The notes: generated by a model from the letters alone, not told the origin. DNA of 64,000 bases from Burkholderia sp. BCC0322 (GCF_902833045.1 NZ_CADFDU010000002.1:248001-312000); one strand, 5' to 3'. Shown: positions 49,026 to 58,780, numbered from the stretch's first letter. Numbers and translations are program-made.

Positions 49026-50162
49026 ATGGCGAAACGGGATTACTACGAGGTTCTGGGCGTCGCGAAGAATGCGAGCGACGACGAAATCAAGAAGGCGTAT
49101 CGCAAGCTTGCGATGAAGTATCACCCTGACCGCAATCCGGACAGCAAGGATGCGGAAGAGCATTTCAAGGAGGCGAAGGAAGCCTATGAAATGCTGTCGG
49201 ACAGCCAGAAGCGGGCCGCTTACGACCAGTACGGCCATGCGGGCGTCGATCCGAACATGGGCGGTGCGGGGGCACAGGGCTTCGGCGGCTTCGCGGACGC
49301 ATTCGGCGACATCTTCGGCGACATCTTCGGCCAGGCGGCGGGCGGCGCCGCGCGCGGCGGCCGTGGCGGCCCGCAGGTGTATCGCGGCGCCGACCTGCGC
49401 TACAGCATGGAAATCACGCTCGAGCAGGCCGCGCACGGCTACGACACGCAGATCCGCGTGCCGAGCTGGGTGTCGTGCGAGGTGTGCCACGGGTCGGGCG
49501 CGAAGCCCGGCACGAAGCCGGAAACCTGCCCGACCTGTCACGGCCAGGGCACGGTGCGCATGTCGCAGGGCTTCTTCAGCATCCAGCAGACCTGTCCGAA
49601 GTGCCATGGCACGGGCACCTACATCCCCGAGCCGTGCGTGCACTGCCACGGGTCGGGCAAGGTGAAGGAAACCAAGACGCTCGAAGTGAAGATCCCGGCC
49701 GGGATCGACGACGGGATGCGGATCCGCTCGGCCGGCAACGGCGAGCCGGGCATCAACGGCGGGCCGCCGGGCGACCTGTATGTCGAGATCCACATCAAGC
49801 CGCACGCGGTGTTCGAGCGCGACGGCGACGATCTCCACTGCCAGATGCCGATCCCGTTCACGACCGCTGCGCTCGGCGGCGAGATCGAGGTGCCGACGCT
49901 GGCCGGCCGCGCGTCGTTCCCGGTGCCGGAAGGCACGCAGTCGGGCAAGACGTTCCGCCTGCGCGGCAAGGGCATCAAGGGGCTGCGTTCGAGCATCGCG
50001 GGCGATCTGTACGTCCACGTGCAGGTCGAGACGCCCGTGAAGCTGACCGACAACCAGCGCGACCTGCTCAAGCAGTTCGAGAAATCGCTGGCCGAGGGCG
50101 GCGCGCGTCACAGCCCGCAGAGCAAGAGCTGGTTCGACCGTGTGAAGAGCTTCTTCGAGTAA
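49026..50162 (+). CDS. dnaJ: Chaperone DnaJ (Hsp40)
   Basis: 378 residues. The J domain (1-70) has [30 protein letters not shown] with the HPD tripeptide. A Gly/Phe-rich region ([24 protein letters not shown]) follows. Four zinc-binding CxxCxGxG repeats are intact: [24 protein letters not shown] and CVHCHGSG (about residues 153-210). The C-terminal substrate-binding domains are complete. It is 269 bases from dnaK, a gap with GC-rich inverted repeats but no clear terminator and no other gene. I see no strong Shine-Dalgarno before the ATG. Confidence 0.98.
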   Translation: MAKRDYYEVLGVAKNASDDEIKKAYRKLAMKYHPDRNPDSKDAEEHFKEAKEAYEMLSDSQKRAAYDQYGHAGVDPNMGGAGAQGFGGFADAFGDIFGDIFGQAAGGAARGGRGGPQVYRGADLRYSMEITLEQAAHGYDTQIRVPSWVSCEVCHGSGAKPGTKPETCPTCHGQGTVRMSQGFFSIQQTCPKCHGTGTYIPEPCVHCHGSGKVKETKTLEVKIPAGIDDGMRIRSAGNGEPGINGGPPGDLYVEIHIKPHAVFERDGDDLHCQMPIPFTTAALGGEIEVPTLAGRASFPVPEGTQSGKTFRLRGKGIKGLRSSIAGDLYVHVQVETPVKLTDNQRDLLKQFEKSLAEGGARHSPQSKSWFDRVKSFFE

Positions 50163-50175
50163 CTCGAGTAACAGC

Positions 50176-52116
50176 ATGACTGAAGGCAGCGAGAGCGCGT
50201 CGTTCGCGCTCTTGGACGATTGCGACTCGACCGCGCTCGCGCGGTCGAGTCGTTTGTATTCGGGGTTCGTGCGCGAACGTGTGTGCACGGATCCGGCCCG
50301 GCTCGACGAGGTCGACGCGGCCGTGGCGCAGGATCTGCGCGACGGGCTGCATGCGGTCGTCGTCGGCGATTACGAATTCGGGCGCAACCTGCAACGAGCG
50401 CAGCCGGGCCATGCCCCGCTGCGCTTTTTGCTGTATGCGCGCTGCGAGCGCCTGTCGCGCGACGAAGTCGACGCGTGGCTCGCGCAGCAGGACGGCGGCG
50501 GTACGCCGTCGATCGCGGGCGTCGCGCATGTCGAGAAGAGCGTGTCGCGCGATGCGTTCGACGCGGCGATCGCCGCGGTGCACGACGCGCTGCGCGCGGG
50601 CGATTCGTATCAGGTCAACTACACGTACCGGCTGAACTTCGACGTGTTCGGCACGCCGCTCGCGCTTTACCGGCGGTTGCGTGCGCGCCAGCCCGTGCGC
50701 TACGGCGCGCTGATCGCGTTGCACGACGGTACGTGGGTCGTGTCGTGCTCGCCCGAACTGTTCGTCGAGAAGCACGCAGACGTGCTGCGTGCGCGGCCGA
50801 TGAAGGGCACGGCACCGCGTTTGGCCGACCCTCGCGACGATGCGGCGGCGGCCACGTTCCTCGCAAACGATCCGAAGAACCGAGCGGAAAACGTGATGAT
50901 CGTCGATCTGCTGCGCAACGACGTGTCGCGGATCGCGCGCACCGGGACGGTTCGCGTGCCGGCACTGTTCTCCGTCGAGCCGTATGCGTCGGTGTGGCAG
51001 ATGACGTCGACGGTCGAGGCCGGCTGGCGCGACGGCACGACGTTCGCGCAGATGCTGCGTGCGCTGTTTCCGTGCGGATCGATCACGGGCGCACCGAAGC
51101 ACAAGACGATGCAGCTGATCGATGCGATCGAGTCGACGCCGCGCGGGCTATATACGGGTGCGATCGGCTGGCTGGACGCTGCGAAGCAAGGCGCCGGTTC
51201 CGATGATGACGCGCCCGGCAATCGCTCGGCCGGTTGCGGCGATTTCTGCCTGTCGGTCGCGATCCGTACGCTGACGCTCGACGCAGCCGGCGAAGGCGCT
51301 GACCGCGAAGGTGCGGCCGGAGCCGATTCCGAAGCACACAATCCGGCAACGACAATCGCCGGCCGGCGCCGCGGCACGATGGGCGTCGGCGCGGGCATCG
51401 TGCTCGACAGTGTAGCGGCCGACGAATATGCGGAGTGCGAATTGAAAGCGCGATTCCTGACGGATGCCGATCCCGGCTTCCAGCTGTTCGAAACGACCGC
51501 CGCCACGCGTGCGGACGGCATCCGGCATCTCGATCGTCATCTCGCGCGGCTGCAGCGCAGCGCGGATGCGCTCGGCTTCCGGTTCGACGCGCAGGCGTTG
51601 CGTCGCGAGATCGACGCGCGCTGCGCGGCGCTCGACGGCGACGGCCCGTACCGGATGAAGCTCTCGCTCGCGAAGGACGGCACGATCGAGATCGTCGCGG
51701 CACCGCTGAAGCCGCTGCCGGCGGGGCCGGTCGGCGTGCTGCTGGCGTCCGCGCACGGCTTCGCACCGACCCGTGCGAGCGATGCGCTGCTGCTGCACAA
51801 GACCACACGCCGCGCCGAATACGACCGCGCGTGGCAGGCGGCCGAGGCGCTCGGCGGTTTCGACATGCTGTTCGTCAACGAGCGCGGCGAGGTGACGGAA
51901 GGCGGGCGCTCGAACCTGTTCGTGAAGCTCGATGGCCAGTGGGTGACGCCGCCGCTCGAGTCTGGCGTGCTGCCGGGCGTGATGCGCGGCGTACTGCTCG
52001 ACGATCGCGCGTTCGGCGCGACGGAGCGAATCGTGACCCGCGACGATCTTGCGCGTGCGCAGGCGCTGCTGCTGACCAATGCGCTGCGGGGAGCGATCGA
52101 CGCGGTGTTGAAGTGA
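50176..52116 (+). CDS. Fused aminodeoxychorismate synthase I / aminodeoxychorismate lyase (PabB-PabC)
   Basis: 646 residues carrying two enzymes of p-aminobenzoate (folate) synthesis. Residues 1-425 are the chorismate-binding PabB domain: DSYQVNYTYRLNF, RARPMKGTAPR, DLLRNDVSRIARTG and FPCGSITGAPKHKTMQLIDAIE. Residues 430-646 are a class IV aminotransferase-like PabC domain with FQLFETTAATR, the PLP lysine at Lys542 (LLHKTTRRAEYDRAW), FVNERGEVTEGGRSNLF and LESGVLPGVMRGVLL. Two low-complexity insertions interrupt the PabB core at about residues 336-356 and 370-398, on both sides of the conserved FCLSVAIRTLTLD strand. The amidotransferase PabA must be elsewhere. It starts 13 bases after dnaJ. 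Confidence 0.93.
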   Translation: MTEGSESASFALLDDCDSTALARSSRLYSGFVRERVCTDPARLDEVDAAVAQDLRDGLHAVVVGDYEFGRNLQRAQPGHAPLRFLLYARCERLSRDEVDAWLAQQDGGGTPSIAGVAHVEKSVSRDAFDAAIAAVHDALRAGDSYQVNYTYRLNFDVFGTPLALYRRLRARQPVRYGALIALHDGTWVVSCSPELFVEKHADVLRARPMKGTAPRLADPRDDAAAATFLANDPKNRAENVMIVDLLRNDVSRIARTGTVRVPALFSVEPYASVWQMTSTVEAGWRDGTTFAQMLRALFPCGSITGAPKHKTMQLIDAIESTPRGLYTGAIGWLDAAKQGAGSDDDAPGNRSAGCGDFCLSVAIRTLTLDAAGEGADREGAAGADSEAHNPATTIAGRRRGTMGVGAGIVLDSVAADEYAECELKARFLTDADPGFQLFETTAATRADGIRHLDRHLARLQRSADALGFRFDAQALRREIDARCAALDGDGPYRMKLSLAKDGTIEIVAAPLKPLPAGPVGVLLASAHGFAPTRASDALLLHKTTRRAEYDRAWQAAEALGGFDMLFVNERGEVTEGGRSNLFVKLDGQWVTPPLESGVLPGVMRGVLLDDRAFGATERIVTRDDLARAQALLLTNALRGAIDAVLK

Positions 52117-52196
52117 CTAGCACGCGACGAAGCGACGGCTCGGGCACCGCGCTCGCGCCGGTGTCGAGAAGTCGTGCGCCGATGCGGCGTGCCAAC

Positions 52197-52234
52197 AAAA
52201 AGCGCGGCGCCCTTTGCGGGGCGCCGCGCTTTTT
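52197..52234. terminator. Bidirectional terminator between pabBC and panB
   Basis: AAAAAGCGCGGCGCC (52197-52211) and GGCGCCGCGCTTTTT (52220-52234) form a 15-bp stem with T-runs on both strands. Confidence 0.92.
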
Positions 52235-52270
52235 CGCATCCGGGCTGGCGAACCGGCAGCCGGCGCTGCG

Positions 52271-53086
52271 TCAGAACGAATGTTCCGGGCCGGGGAACGT
52301 GCTGTCCTTCACCGCGCTCACGTAGGCCTCGACGGCTGCCTGAATATTCGGCTGCCCCTGCATGAAATCCTTCACGAAACGCGGCCGCTTGCCGGGGAAG
52401 ATGCCGAGCATGTCGTGCAGCACCAGCACCTGGCCCGAGCAGTCGACGCCCGCGCCGATGCCGATCGTCGGAATCTTCAGCATGTGCGTGACTTCGGACG
52501 CGACGAGCGTCGGCACCGCTTCGAGCACGACGAGCTGCGCGCCCGCGTCCTCGACCGCGCGCGCGTCGCGCAGCAATTGCGCGGCGCCGGCTTCGGTCTT
52601 GCCCTGCACCTTGAAGCCGCCGAACGCGTGCACCGATTGCGGCGTGAGGCCCACGTGCGCGCACACGGGCACCGCGCGCTCGACGAGGAAGCGGATCGTC
52701 TCGGCGAGCCATTCGCCGCCTTCGAGCTTGACCATCTGTGCGCCGGCGCGCATCAGCTTGACGCTGCTTTCGAATGCCTCGACCGGCGTGCCGTACGTGC
52801 CGAACGGCAGATCGGCGACGACGAGCGCGCGCGGCTGTGCGCGGGCGACACAGGCAGTGTGATAAGCGATGTCGTCGAGCGACACGGGCAGCGTGGTGGT
52901 GTGGCCTTGCAGCACGTTGCCGAGCGAATCGCCGATCAGCAGCACGTCGACGCCCGAACGGTCGAGCAGTGCGGAAAAGCTCGCGTCGTAGCAGGTGAGC
53001 ATCGCGATCTTCTCGCCGGCGTCGCGCATTGCCTGCAGCTTGGGCACCGTGACGGCAGGCCGGCTCGATTCCTGGAGATAGGTCAT
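52271..53086 (-). CDS. panB: 3-methyl-2-oxobutanoate hydroxymethyltransferase
   Basis: 271 residues. PanB makes ketopantoate from alpha-ketoisovalerate and methylene-tetrahydrofolate, the first committed step of pantothenate synthesis. Motifs: [29 protein letters not shown] (metal-binding Asp), [46 protein letters not shown] and [23 protein letters not shown]. It follows the kinase and folK genes; folate and pantothenate genes often cluster because PanB consumes a folate cofactor. It ends at a shared terminator. Confidence 0.97.
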   Translation of the reverse strand: MTYLQESSRPAVTVPKLQAMRDAGEKIAMLTCYDASFSALLDRSGVDVLLIGDSLGNVLQGHTTTLPVSLDDIAYHTACVARAQPRALVVADLPFGTYGTPVEAFESSVKLMRAGAQMVKLEGGEWLAETIRFLVERAVPVCAHVGLTPQSVHAFGGFKVQGKTEAGAAQLLRDARAVEDAGAQLVVLEAVPTLVASEVTHMLKIPTIGIGAGVDCSGQVLVLHDMLGIFPGKRPRFVKDFMQGQPNIQAAVEAYVSAVKDSTFPGPEHSF

Positions 53087-53131
53087 GGGAAATCCGGTTC
53101 GAATGGGTGAGGAACGACAGGCGAGGACGCG

Positions 53132-53818
53132 TCAGCGCGTCGTCTCGCCCTTGACGAAGAATTCCTTGCGGCCGCGCATCGTCTCGATGCGCTCGACCAG
53201 CAGAGCGAGATCTTCGGGGGAATCCAGCGGGTTCAGGTGTTCCGCGGCGACCGTCAGCACCGGCGTGCGGTCGTAGTGGTAGAAGAATTCGTTGTACGCG
53301 TCGACGAGCGAGCGCAGGTACGCATCGCTGATCTGCAGCTCCATCGGCAGCCCGCGCTTCTGGATGCGCGAGAACAGCACTTCCGGGCTCGCCTGCAGGT
53401 AGACGACGAGGTCGGGCGACGGCGCCTGCGGCACGTCCACGTGCGTCGCGACCGAGCGATAGAGCTGCCACTCGTCTTCCGGCAGGTTCAGCCGCGCGAA
53501 GATGTCGTTCTTCTGCGGCATGAAATCGGCGATCACCGGGCGGCCCGTTTCGAGCGCACCGATCAGCTCGCGCGCCTGCTGCGCGCGCTGCAGCGCGAAC
53601 GACAGCTGCACGGGCAGCGCGTAGCGCGCGGTGTCGCGATAGAAGCGTTCGAGGAACGGGTTGTCCTGCGGGCGTTCGAGCAGCGTCTGCATCGACCAGC
53701 GTTCCGCGAGCAGGCGCGCAAGCGTCGTCTTGCCGACGCCGATCGGGCCTTCGATCACGAGATAGCGGTGCGGGGCGCGCAGGTCGGGTGCGGTGACGGT
53801 GAGGGGAGTCGGGGTCAT
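53132..53818 (-). CDS. Deoxynucleoside kinase-family protein
   Basis: 228 residues from ATG 53818. Its start overlaps the folK stop (ATGA), so the two are translationally coupled. The P-loop is HRYLVIEGPIGVGKTTLARLLAERW. Other features of the deoxynucleoside kinase family are LLERPQDNPFLERFYRDTARYALPVQLSFALQRAQQ, the DFMPQKNDIFARLNL segment (DRS-like region replaced by DFM), PDLVVYLQASPEVLFSRIQKRG and LVDAYNEFFYHYDRTPVLTV. In related bacteria this gene sits between folK and panB. Substrate (deoxyadenosine, deoxyguanosine or another) cannot be told. Confidence 0.88.
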   Translation of the reverse strand: MTPTPLTVTAPDLRAPHRYLVIEGPIGVGKTTLARLLAERWSMQTLLERPQDNPFLERFYRDTARYALPVQLSFALQRAQQARELIGALETGRPVIADFMPQKNDIFARLNLPEDEWQLYRSVATHVDVPQAPSPDLVVYLQASPEVLFSRIQKRGLPMELQISDAYLRSLVDAYNEFFYHYDRTPVLTVAAEHLNPLDSPEDLALLVERIETMRGRKEFFVKGETTR

Positions 53819-54357
53819 CGGCAGCGGCTCTTGTCGGCGTCTTCGCTGGCAGCGAGCGCCTTCTGCATCGGGCACTGGCAGGTCTGCACCCTCTCGACAC
53901 GCTGATCCGCGACGGCGGCGAGAAAGGCTTCGGCTCGGCCGCGCGCGGGGATGTCGAGTGCCGGCTCGATCTCGACGAGCGGCACGAGCGCGAACGCACG
54001 GTCGGTGAGGCGCGGGTGCGGGACGATCAGGTCGGGCTCGTCGATCGAATCGGCGCCGAACAGCAGGATGTCGAGGTCGAGCGTGCGCGGCGCATTGCGA
54101 TACGGGCGCTCGCGGCCGAAATGATGTTCGATCTTCTGGCAGAGCGCGAGCAGTTCGCGCGCCGACAGCGTCGTGTCGAGCTTGACGACACAGTTGTAGT
54201 AGTCGTCGCCGCCCGCTTCGAAAGGCGCCGTGCGATACAGGCTCGATTTGCCGAGGATCGAGATGGTGCGCTGCTGCGCGAGGCACACCACCGCGTCCTT
54301 CAGGGTCTGGCGCGCATCGCCGAGATTCGCCCCCAGTCCGATATATGCAACCGTCAT
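53815..54357 (-). CDS. folK: 6-hydroxymethyl-7,8-dihydropterin pyrophosphokinase
   Basis: 180 residues. FolK transfers pyrophosphate from ATP to hydroxymethyl-dihydropterin in folate synthesis. The N-terminus VAYIGLGANLGDARQTLKDAV and the signature FGRERPYRNAPRTLDLDILLFG (with the two metal-binding aspartates), then LIVPHPRLTDRAFALVPL, are diagnostic. The tail of about 25 residues (VERVQTCQCPMQKALAAS) is longer than in E. coli. The gene follows pcnB by 35 bases, a very common pcnB-folK pairing, and overlaps the kinase gene by four bases. Confidence 0.96.
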   Translation of the reverse strand: MTVAYIGLGANLGDARQTLKDAVVCLAQQRTISILGKSSLYRTAPFEAGGDDYYNCVVKLDTTLSARELLALCQKIEHHFGRERPYRNAPRTLDLDILLFGADSIDEPDLIVPHPRLTDRAFALVPLVEIEPALDIPARGRAEAFLAAVADQRVERVQTCQCPMQKALAASEDADKSRCR

Positions 54358-54392
54358 GGCATCACTTCCTACGTCGTTCGCCGGCGAGCGCG

Positions 54393-55934
54393 TCAGTCGT
54401 CGGAACCGCCCGAGGTGTCCGGTGCCTGCTCGGCGGCACCTTCACCCGGCTTGCGGTTTCGCACGCCGCCGCGGCGGCGCCGCTTGCGGGGCGATTTTTC
54501 CTTCGAGCCGCCCTGCGTGAGCAATGCCTCGCGAGCGGCCGCGTCGCCTTCGATGAAATCCGTCCACCACTGTCCGACTTCCGCATCGAGCTCGCCGGAT
54601 TCGCAGCGTAACAGGAGGAAATCATACCCCGCTCTAAACCTTTGGTGTTCCAGCAGCCGCATCGCGCTGCGGCCCGAGCGTTTCTCGAGGCGCAGCTGCA
54701 GGCCCCAGATCTCGCGCATGTCGGCCGAATAACGCTTGTGGATCGCGAGTTTCTCGGTCTGCATGTCGAGCACGTCGTCCATCGCGCGATGGAGCGCCGG
54801 CACCGGGATTTCGCCTTCGGCCGTGTATTGCTCGAAGCGCTGACGCATGTCGTGCCACAGCAGCGTCGCGAACAGGAAGCCCGGCGAGACCGGCTTGCCG
54901 GCGCGCACACGGGCATCGGTATTGTTCAGCGCGAGCGTGATGAACTTCTCGCCTTGCGGCTGTTCGAGCACGACGTCGAGCAGCGGCAGCAGCCCGTGGT
55001 GCAGGCCTTCCTTGCGCAGCCGCTGCAGGCACGCGAGTGCGTGGCCCGACAGCAGCAGCTTCAGCATTTCGTCGAACAGGCGTGCGGCCGGCACGTTGTT
55101 GATCAGGTCGGCGAGTGCGTTGATCGGTTCGCGCGTATGCGGCTCGATCTCGAAGCCGAGCTTGGCCGCAAAGCGCACGACGCGCAGCATCCGCACCGGA
55201 TCCTCGCGGAAGCGCGTGGCCGGGTCGCCGATCATCCGCAGCAGGCGGGCGCGCACGTCGGCCATGCCTTCGTGGTAGTCGAGCACCGTCTGCGTCGACG
55301 GGTCGTAGTACATCGCGTTGATCGTGAAGTCGCGGCGCGCGGCGTCCTCGTGCTGATCGCCCCACACGTTGTCGCGCAGCACGCGGCCGCTCGCGTCGAC
55401 CGCGTGCGTGCGGCGATCGAGTTCGTCGCGCTTCAGGCGCCTCGGCGGCTCGGCCGACGCGGCGGCCTCGGCCGGCGCGTCGACCAGCGCGCGGAACGTC
55501 GATACCTCGATCAGTTCCTGGCCGAACTGCACGTGGACGATCTGGAAGCGGCGGCCGATCAGGCGCGCGCGGCGGAACAGGCGCTGCACCTCGGTCGGCG
55601 TCGCGTCGGTCGCGACGTCGAAGTCCTTCGGCGCGATGCCGAGCAGCAGGTCGCGAACCGCGCCGCCGACGATGAACGCGCGAAAGCCTGCCTGCTGCAG
55701 CGTGTCGGTCACGCGCACGGCATTCCTGGAGATCAGCGACGGATCGATCTGGTGCACGCTGGCCGGCACGACGGTCGGCTCATGGTTGCTGCGCGGTTTC
55801 TTCGCGCCGTTGCCGCGGGTGTCTTTTGCGGTGCGCGGGGCAGCAGGGGCCGCTTCGTCGGCCGGAGCCGCTTCAGTGGGCGTTTGCTGGGCTTCGTCCT
55901 GGCCGAGCAGCTTGCGGATGAATTTTTTGATCAC
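54393..55934 (-). CDS. pcnB: Poly(A) polymerase I
   Basis: 513 residues. PcnB adds A tails to RNA 3' ends, marking them for decay. The nucleotidyltransferase core is AFIVGGAVRDLLLGIAPKDFDVATDATPTEVQRLFRRARLIGRRFQIVHV, with the catalytic Asp pair FDVATD. This is followed by DALDRRT-type segments (RDFTINAMYYDPSTQTVLDYHEGMADVRARLLRMIGDPATRFREDPVRMLRVVRFAAKLGF). The C-terminus is strongly basic (KEKSPRKRRRRGGVRNRK), as in PcnB rather than CCA-adding enzymes. The N-terminal 45 residues are low-complexity and Ala-rich. It is upstream of folK and five bases from the HAD phosphatase gene. Confidence 0.95.
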   Translation of the reverse strand: MIKKFIRKLLGQDEAQQTPTEAAPADEAAPAAPRTAKDTRGNGAKKPRSNHEPTVVPASVHQIDPSLISRNAVRVTDTLQQAGFRAFIVGGAVRDLLLGIAPKDFDVATDATPTEVQRLFRRARLIGRRFQIVHVQFGQELIEVSTFRALVDAPAEAAASAEPPRRLKRDELDRRTHAVDASGRVLRDNVWGDQHEDAARRDFTINAMYYDPSTQTVLDYHEGMADVRARLLRMIGDPATRFREDPVRMLRVVRFAAKLGFEIEPHTREPINALADLINNVPAARLFDEMLKLLLSGHALACLQRLRKEGLHHGLLPLLDVVLEQPQGEKFITLALNNTDARVRAGKPVSPGFLFATLLWHDMRQRFEQYTAEGEIPVPALHRAMDDVLDMQTEKLAIHKRYSADMREIWGLQLRLEKRSGRSAMRLLEHQRFRAGYDFLLLRCESGELDAEVGQWWTDFIEGDAAAREALLTQGGSKEKSPRKRRRRGGVRNRKPGEGAAEQAPDTSGGSDD

Positions 55935-55939
55935 GACGT

Positions 55940-56617
55940 TCAGAATAAATCGAGGATACGCCAGCCGCGGTTGCTTGCATGCGCACGCAGCGTGTCGTCA
56001 GGGTTGGTCGCGATCGGGTCGGTGACTTTCTCGAGCAGCGGGATGTCGTTGTGCGAGTCGCTGTAGAAGTAGCTGTGCGCGAAATCGTCCCAGTGCTTGC
56101 CGCGCGACGCGAGCCATGCTTCGGTCCGCACGATCTTGCCTTCGCGATAGCTCGGCGTGCCGGTCGGCCGGCCCGTGTACGGCGAATCGGGATGCCCGTC
56201 GGTCGTTTCGACCTCGCACGCGATCAGCGTATCGACGCCGAACGCGGTCGCGATCGGGCGCGTGATGAATTCGTTGGTGGCCGTCACGACGCAGCACAGG
56301 TCGCCCGCATCGAGGTGCTTGCGCACGAGCTCGAGCGCGGCGGGTGTCATGGCGGGCCGGATCACCTCGTGCATGTACTGATCGTGCCATTGCGCGAGCT
56401 GCGCGCGTGAATACTTCGCGAGCGGCGTGAGCATCGCCGTGAGGTACGCGTGGATGTCGAGCTTGCCGGCCTTGTAGTCGGCGAAGAACTGATCGTTCTG
56501 ACGCGAGAAGCTTTCCGCGTCGACGATGCCGAGTTTCACCATGAAGCGGCCCCATTCGTGGTCGCTATCGGTCGGAATCAGCGTGTGATCGAGGTCAAAG
56601 AGTGCCAGATTAGTCAT
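55940..56617 (-). CDS. HAD-superfamily hydrolase, subfamily IB (SerB-like)
   Basis: 225 residues. The HAD phosphatase motif I is FDLDHTLIPTDSD (nucleophile Asp8, acid Asp10), with a helical cap after it. Motif II is in CCVVTATNEFITRPIA and motifs III/IV in KHWDDFAHSYFYSDSHNDIPLLEKVTDPIATNPDD. This group resembles phosphoserine phosphatase and is often annotated so; the residues shown do not establish the substrate. It lies between hda and pcnB on the same strand, with gaps of 11 and 5 bases, so it belongs to the same operon. Confidence 0.88.
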   Translation of the reverse strand: MTNLALFDLDHTLIPTDSDHEWGRFMVKLGIVDAESFSRQNDQFFADYKAGKLDIHAYLTAMLTPLAKYSRAQLAQWHDQYMHEVIRPAMTPAALELVRKHLDAGDLCCVVTATNEFITRPIATAFGVDTLIACEVETTDGHPDSPYTGRPTGTPSYREGKIVRTEAWLASRGKHWDDFAHSYFYSDSHNDIPLLEKVTDPIATNPDDTLRAHASNRGWRILDLF

Positions 56618-56628
56618 GGAGGGGCATT

Positions 56629-57372
56629 TTACTCGAAGCGGTTCGGGCCCGTGCCCGGTGGTGTGATGTCATCGCCGGGACGCGCGAGCATCCGGCGCAG
56701 CAGCGGCAGCGTGACGGCGCGTTTCTGCTCGAGCGAAAAGCGGTCGAGCGCGTCGAGCAGCGCCATCAGGCTCGGCATGTCGCGGCGGAAATGGGTCAGC
56801 AGGTAGGCGGCGATGTCGTCGGTGAGCGCGATCCCGCGCTCCTTCGCCGCGAGCTTGAGCACGGCGATCTTGCCGGCGTCGGACGGCGGCGACAGGTGGA
56901 ACACGAGCCCCCAGCCGAGGCGCGTGCGGAGATCCTCGCGCACGTCGAGCGCGAGCGGCGCCGCGGGGCCCGCCGCGACGAACGCGCTCGACGGGTGCGC
57001 GCGCACTTCGTTGAACAGGTTGAACAGCGCGACCTGCTGGGTATCGCTCATCTTGTCGCAGTCGTCGATCGCGTAGATGCCGATGCGCGGGTCGAACGTG
57101 AACGCGCCGAGCGGGCTCTGCGGCGTCAGGTAGCGCGCATAGCCGTACGACGCGTCGCTCACGAGCGCCTGCAGCAGATGGGTGCGGCCGCAGCCGGGCT
57201 CGCCCCAGATGTAGAACGACCGATCCGGCACGGGGCCCGCCGCGAGGGCGAGGTCGAGCTTCTGCAGGCGCGAGATGAGCTCGTCGTTCTCCTCGTTCAT
57301 GATGAAGTTGTCGAACGTGGCGGGCGGCGGCGTGCCGAGATCGAGCGTCAGTTGACGGGACACAACAGTCAC
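56629..57372 (-). CDS. hda: DnaA regulatory inactivator Hda
   Basis: 247 residues if GTG 57372 is used (VTVVSRQLTLDLGTPPPATFDNFI); a second GTG at 57363 is possible, and neither has a clear Shine-Dalgarno. Hda is a DnaA-like AAA+ protein that, with the beta clamp, stimulates ATP hydrolysis by DnaA after initiation. The clamp-binding motif QLTLDL is at the N-terminus, as expected. The AAA+ core has SFYIWGEPGCGRTHLLQALV (Walker A variant GEPGCGRTH) and IGIYAIDDCDKMSDTQQVALFNLFN. It is divergent from purM across 241 bases and leads the hda-HAD-pcnB-folK-kinase-panB series. Confidence 0.94.
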   Translation of the reverse strand: MTVVSRQLTLDLGTPPPATFDNFIMNEENDELISRLQKLDLALAAGPVPDRSFYIWGEPGCGRTHLLQALVSDASYGYARYLTPQSPLGAFTFDPRIGIYAIDDCDKMSDTQQVALFNLFNEVRAHPSSAFVAAGPAAPLALDVREDLRTRLGWGLVFHLSPPSDAGKIAVLKLAAKERGIALTDDIAAYLLTHFRRDMPSLMALLDALDRFSLEQKRAVTLPLLRRMLARPGDDITPPGTGPNRFE

Positions 57373-57575
57373 AATGCGGGTCGGTTGAAAATACGCGTGC
57401 CGTACGCCGGGCACGCGCCGGGAACTGCGTCTTCACGGGCTTCACGCGCGACCGCACGCACGACGCCACGCCGGTTTCGGCGCGTCTCGCTCGGCGATGA
57501 AAACGGGGACGTGTTGACCAAGATGCAATCCCTGACGATTCGGTGCTGGGAATTCCGGCCAACGGGCCGGCTTCG

Positions 57576-57594
57576 GGTAAAATCGCATTTTACC
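57576..57594. promoter_or_regulatory. Palindrome with a -10-like hexamer on both strands, hda/purM interval
   Basis: GGTAAAAT (57576-57583), CGC, ATTTTACC (57587-57594) is a perfect 8-bp inverted repeat, 19 bases before purM. Each arm contains TAAAAT, a plausible -10 element, one facing purM and one facing hda. It could be a shared operator or back-to-back promoters. Confidence 0.5.
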
Positions 57595-57613
57595 GACCTT
57601 CTCGCATTCCCCC

Positions 57614-58669
57614 ATGAATCCTCCGAAATCCGCTCCCGACGCTCAGGGTCTGTCCTATCGTGACGCAGGCGTCGACATCGACGCAGGCGACGCGCTCATC
57701 GACAAGATCAAGCCTTTTGCGAAGAAAACCCTGCGCGACGGCGTGCTCGGCGGCATCGGCGGGTTCGGCGCGCTGTTCGAAGTGCCGAAGAAGTACAAGG
57801 AACCCGTGCTCGTGTCGGGCACCGACGGCGTGGGCACCAAGCTCAAGCTGGCGTTTCATCTGAACAAACACGACACGGTCGGCCAGGATCTCGTCGCGAT
57901 GAGCGTGAATGACATCCTCGTGCAGGGCGCCGAGCCGCTGTTCTTCCTCGACTACTTCGCGTGCGGCAAGCTCGACGTCGACACCGCTGCAACGGTCGTC
58001 AAGGGCATCGCGCAGGGTTGCGAACTGTCGGGCTGCGCGCTGATCGGCGGCGAAACGGCCGAAATGCCGGGCATGTACCCGGACGGCGAATACGACCTGG
58101 CCGGCTTCGCGGTCGGCGCGGTCGAGAAGAGCAAGATCATCGACGGCAGCACGATCGCCGAAGGCGACGTGGTGCTGGGCCTCGCGTCGAGCGGCATCCA
58201 CTCGAACGGCTTCTCGCTCGTGCGCAAGATCATCGAGCGCGCGAACCCCGACCTGTCGGCCGATTTCCATGGCCGCTCGCTGGCCGACGCGCTGATGGCG
58301 CCGACCCGCATCTACGTGAAGCCGCTGCTCGCGCTGATGCAGAAGCTGTCGGTGAAGGGCATGGCGCACATCACGGGCGGCGGCCTCGTCGAGAACATTC
58401 CGCGCGTGCTGCGCGAAGGCCTCACCGCCGAGCTCGACCAGAACGCGTGGCCGCTGCCGCCGCTGTTCAAGTGGCTGCAGGAGCACGGCGGTGTCGCCGA
58501 TGCGGAAATGCACCGCGTGTTCAACTGCGGCATCGGCATGGCCGTGATCGTTTCGGCGGCCGATGCCGACGCCGCGATCGCCGATCTGACCGCCGCCGGC
58601 GAACAGGTGTGGAAGATCGGCACCGTGCGAGCGACCCGCGAAGGCGAGGCGCAGACGGTCGTGGTCTGA
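57614..58669 (+). CDS. purM: Phosphoribosylformylglycinamidine cyclo-ligase (AIR synthetase)
   Basis: 351 residues. PurM closes the imidazole ring in purine synthesis, using ATP. Family blocks: [126 protein letters not shown] and [12 protein letters not shown]. The length is normal. It is divergent from hda and followed by a strong terminator. Confidence 0.98.
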   Translation: MNPPKSAPDAQGLSYRDAGVDIDAGDALIDKIKPFAKKTLRDGVLGGIGGFGALFEVPKKYKEPVLVSGTDGVGTKLKLAFHLNKHDTVGQDLVAMSVNDILVQGAEPLFFLDYFACGKLDVDTAATVVKGIAQGCELSGCALIGGETAEMPGMYPDGEYDLAGFAVGAVEKSKIIDGSTIAEGDVVLGLASSGIHSNGFSLVRKIIERANPDLSADFHGRSLADALMAPTRIYVKPLLALMQKLSVKGMAHITGGGLVENIPRVLREGLTAELDQNAWPLPPLFKWLQEHGGVADAEMHRVFNCGIGMAVIVSAADADAAIADLTAAGEQVWKIGTVRATREGEAQTVVV

Positions 58670-58701
58670 CGCACTGCCTGCAGCAGACGCAGCAAGGAAA
58701 G

Positions 58702-58732
58702 CCGCCCGGAGTCGATCCGGGCGGTTTTTTTT
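58702..58732 (+). terminator. purM terminator
   Basis: CCGCCCGGA (58702-58710) pairs with TCCGGGCGG (58716-58724), followed by eight T residues. Confidence 0.9.
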
Positions 58733-58780
58733 CGGGCGTTGCGCGGCATGTGGACGTGCGCGGATGAAGAAGGGGCGGCG

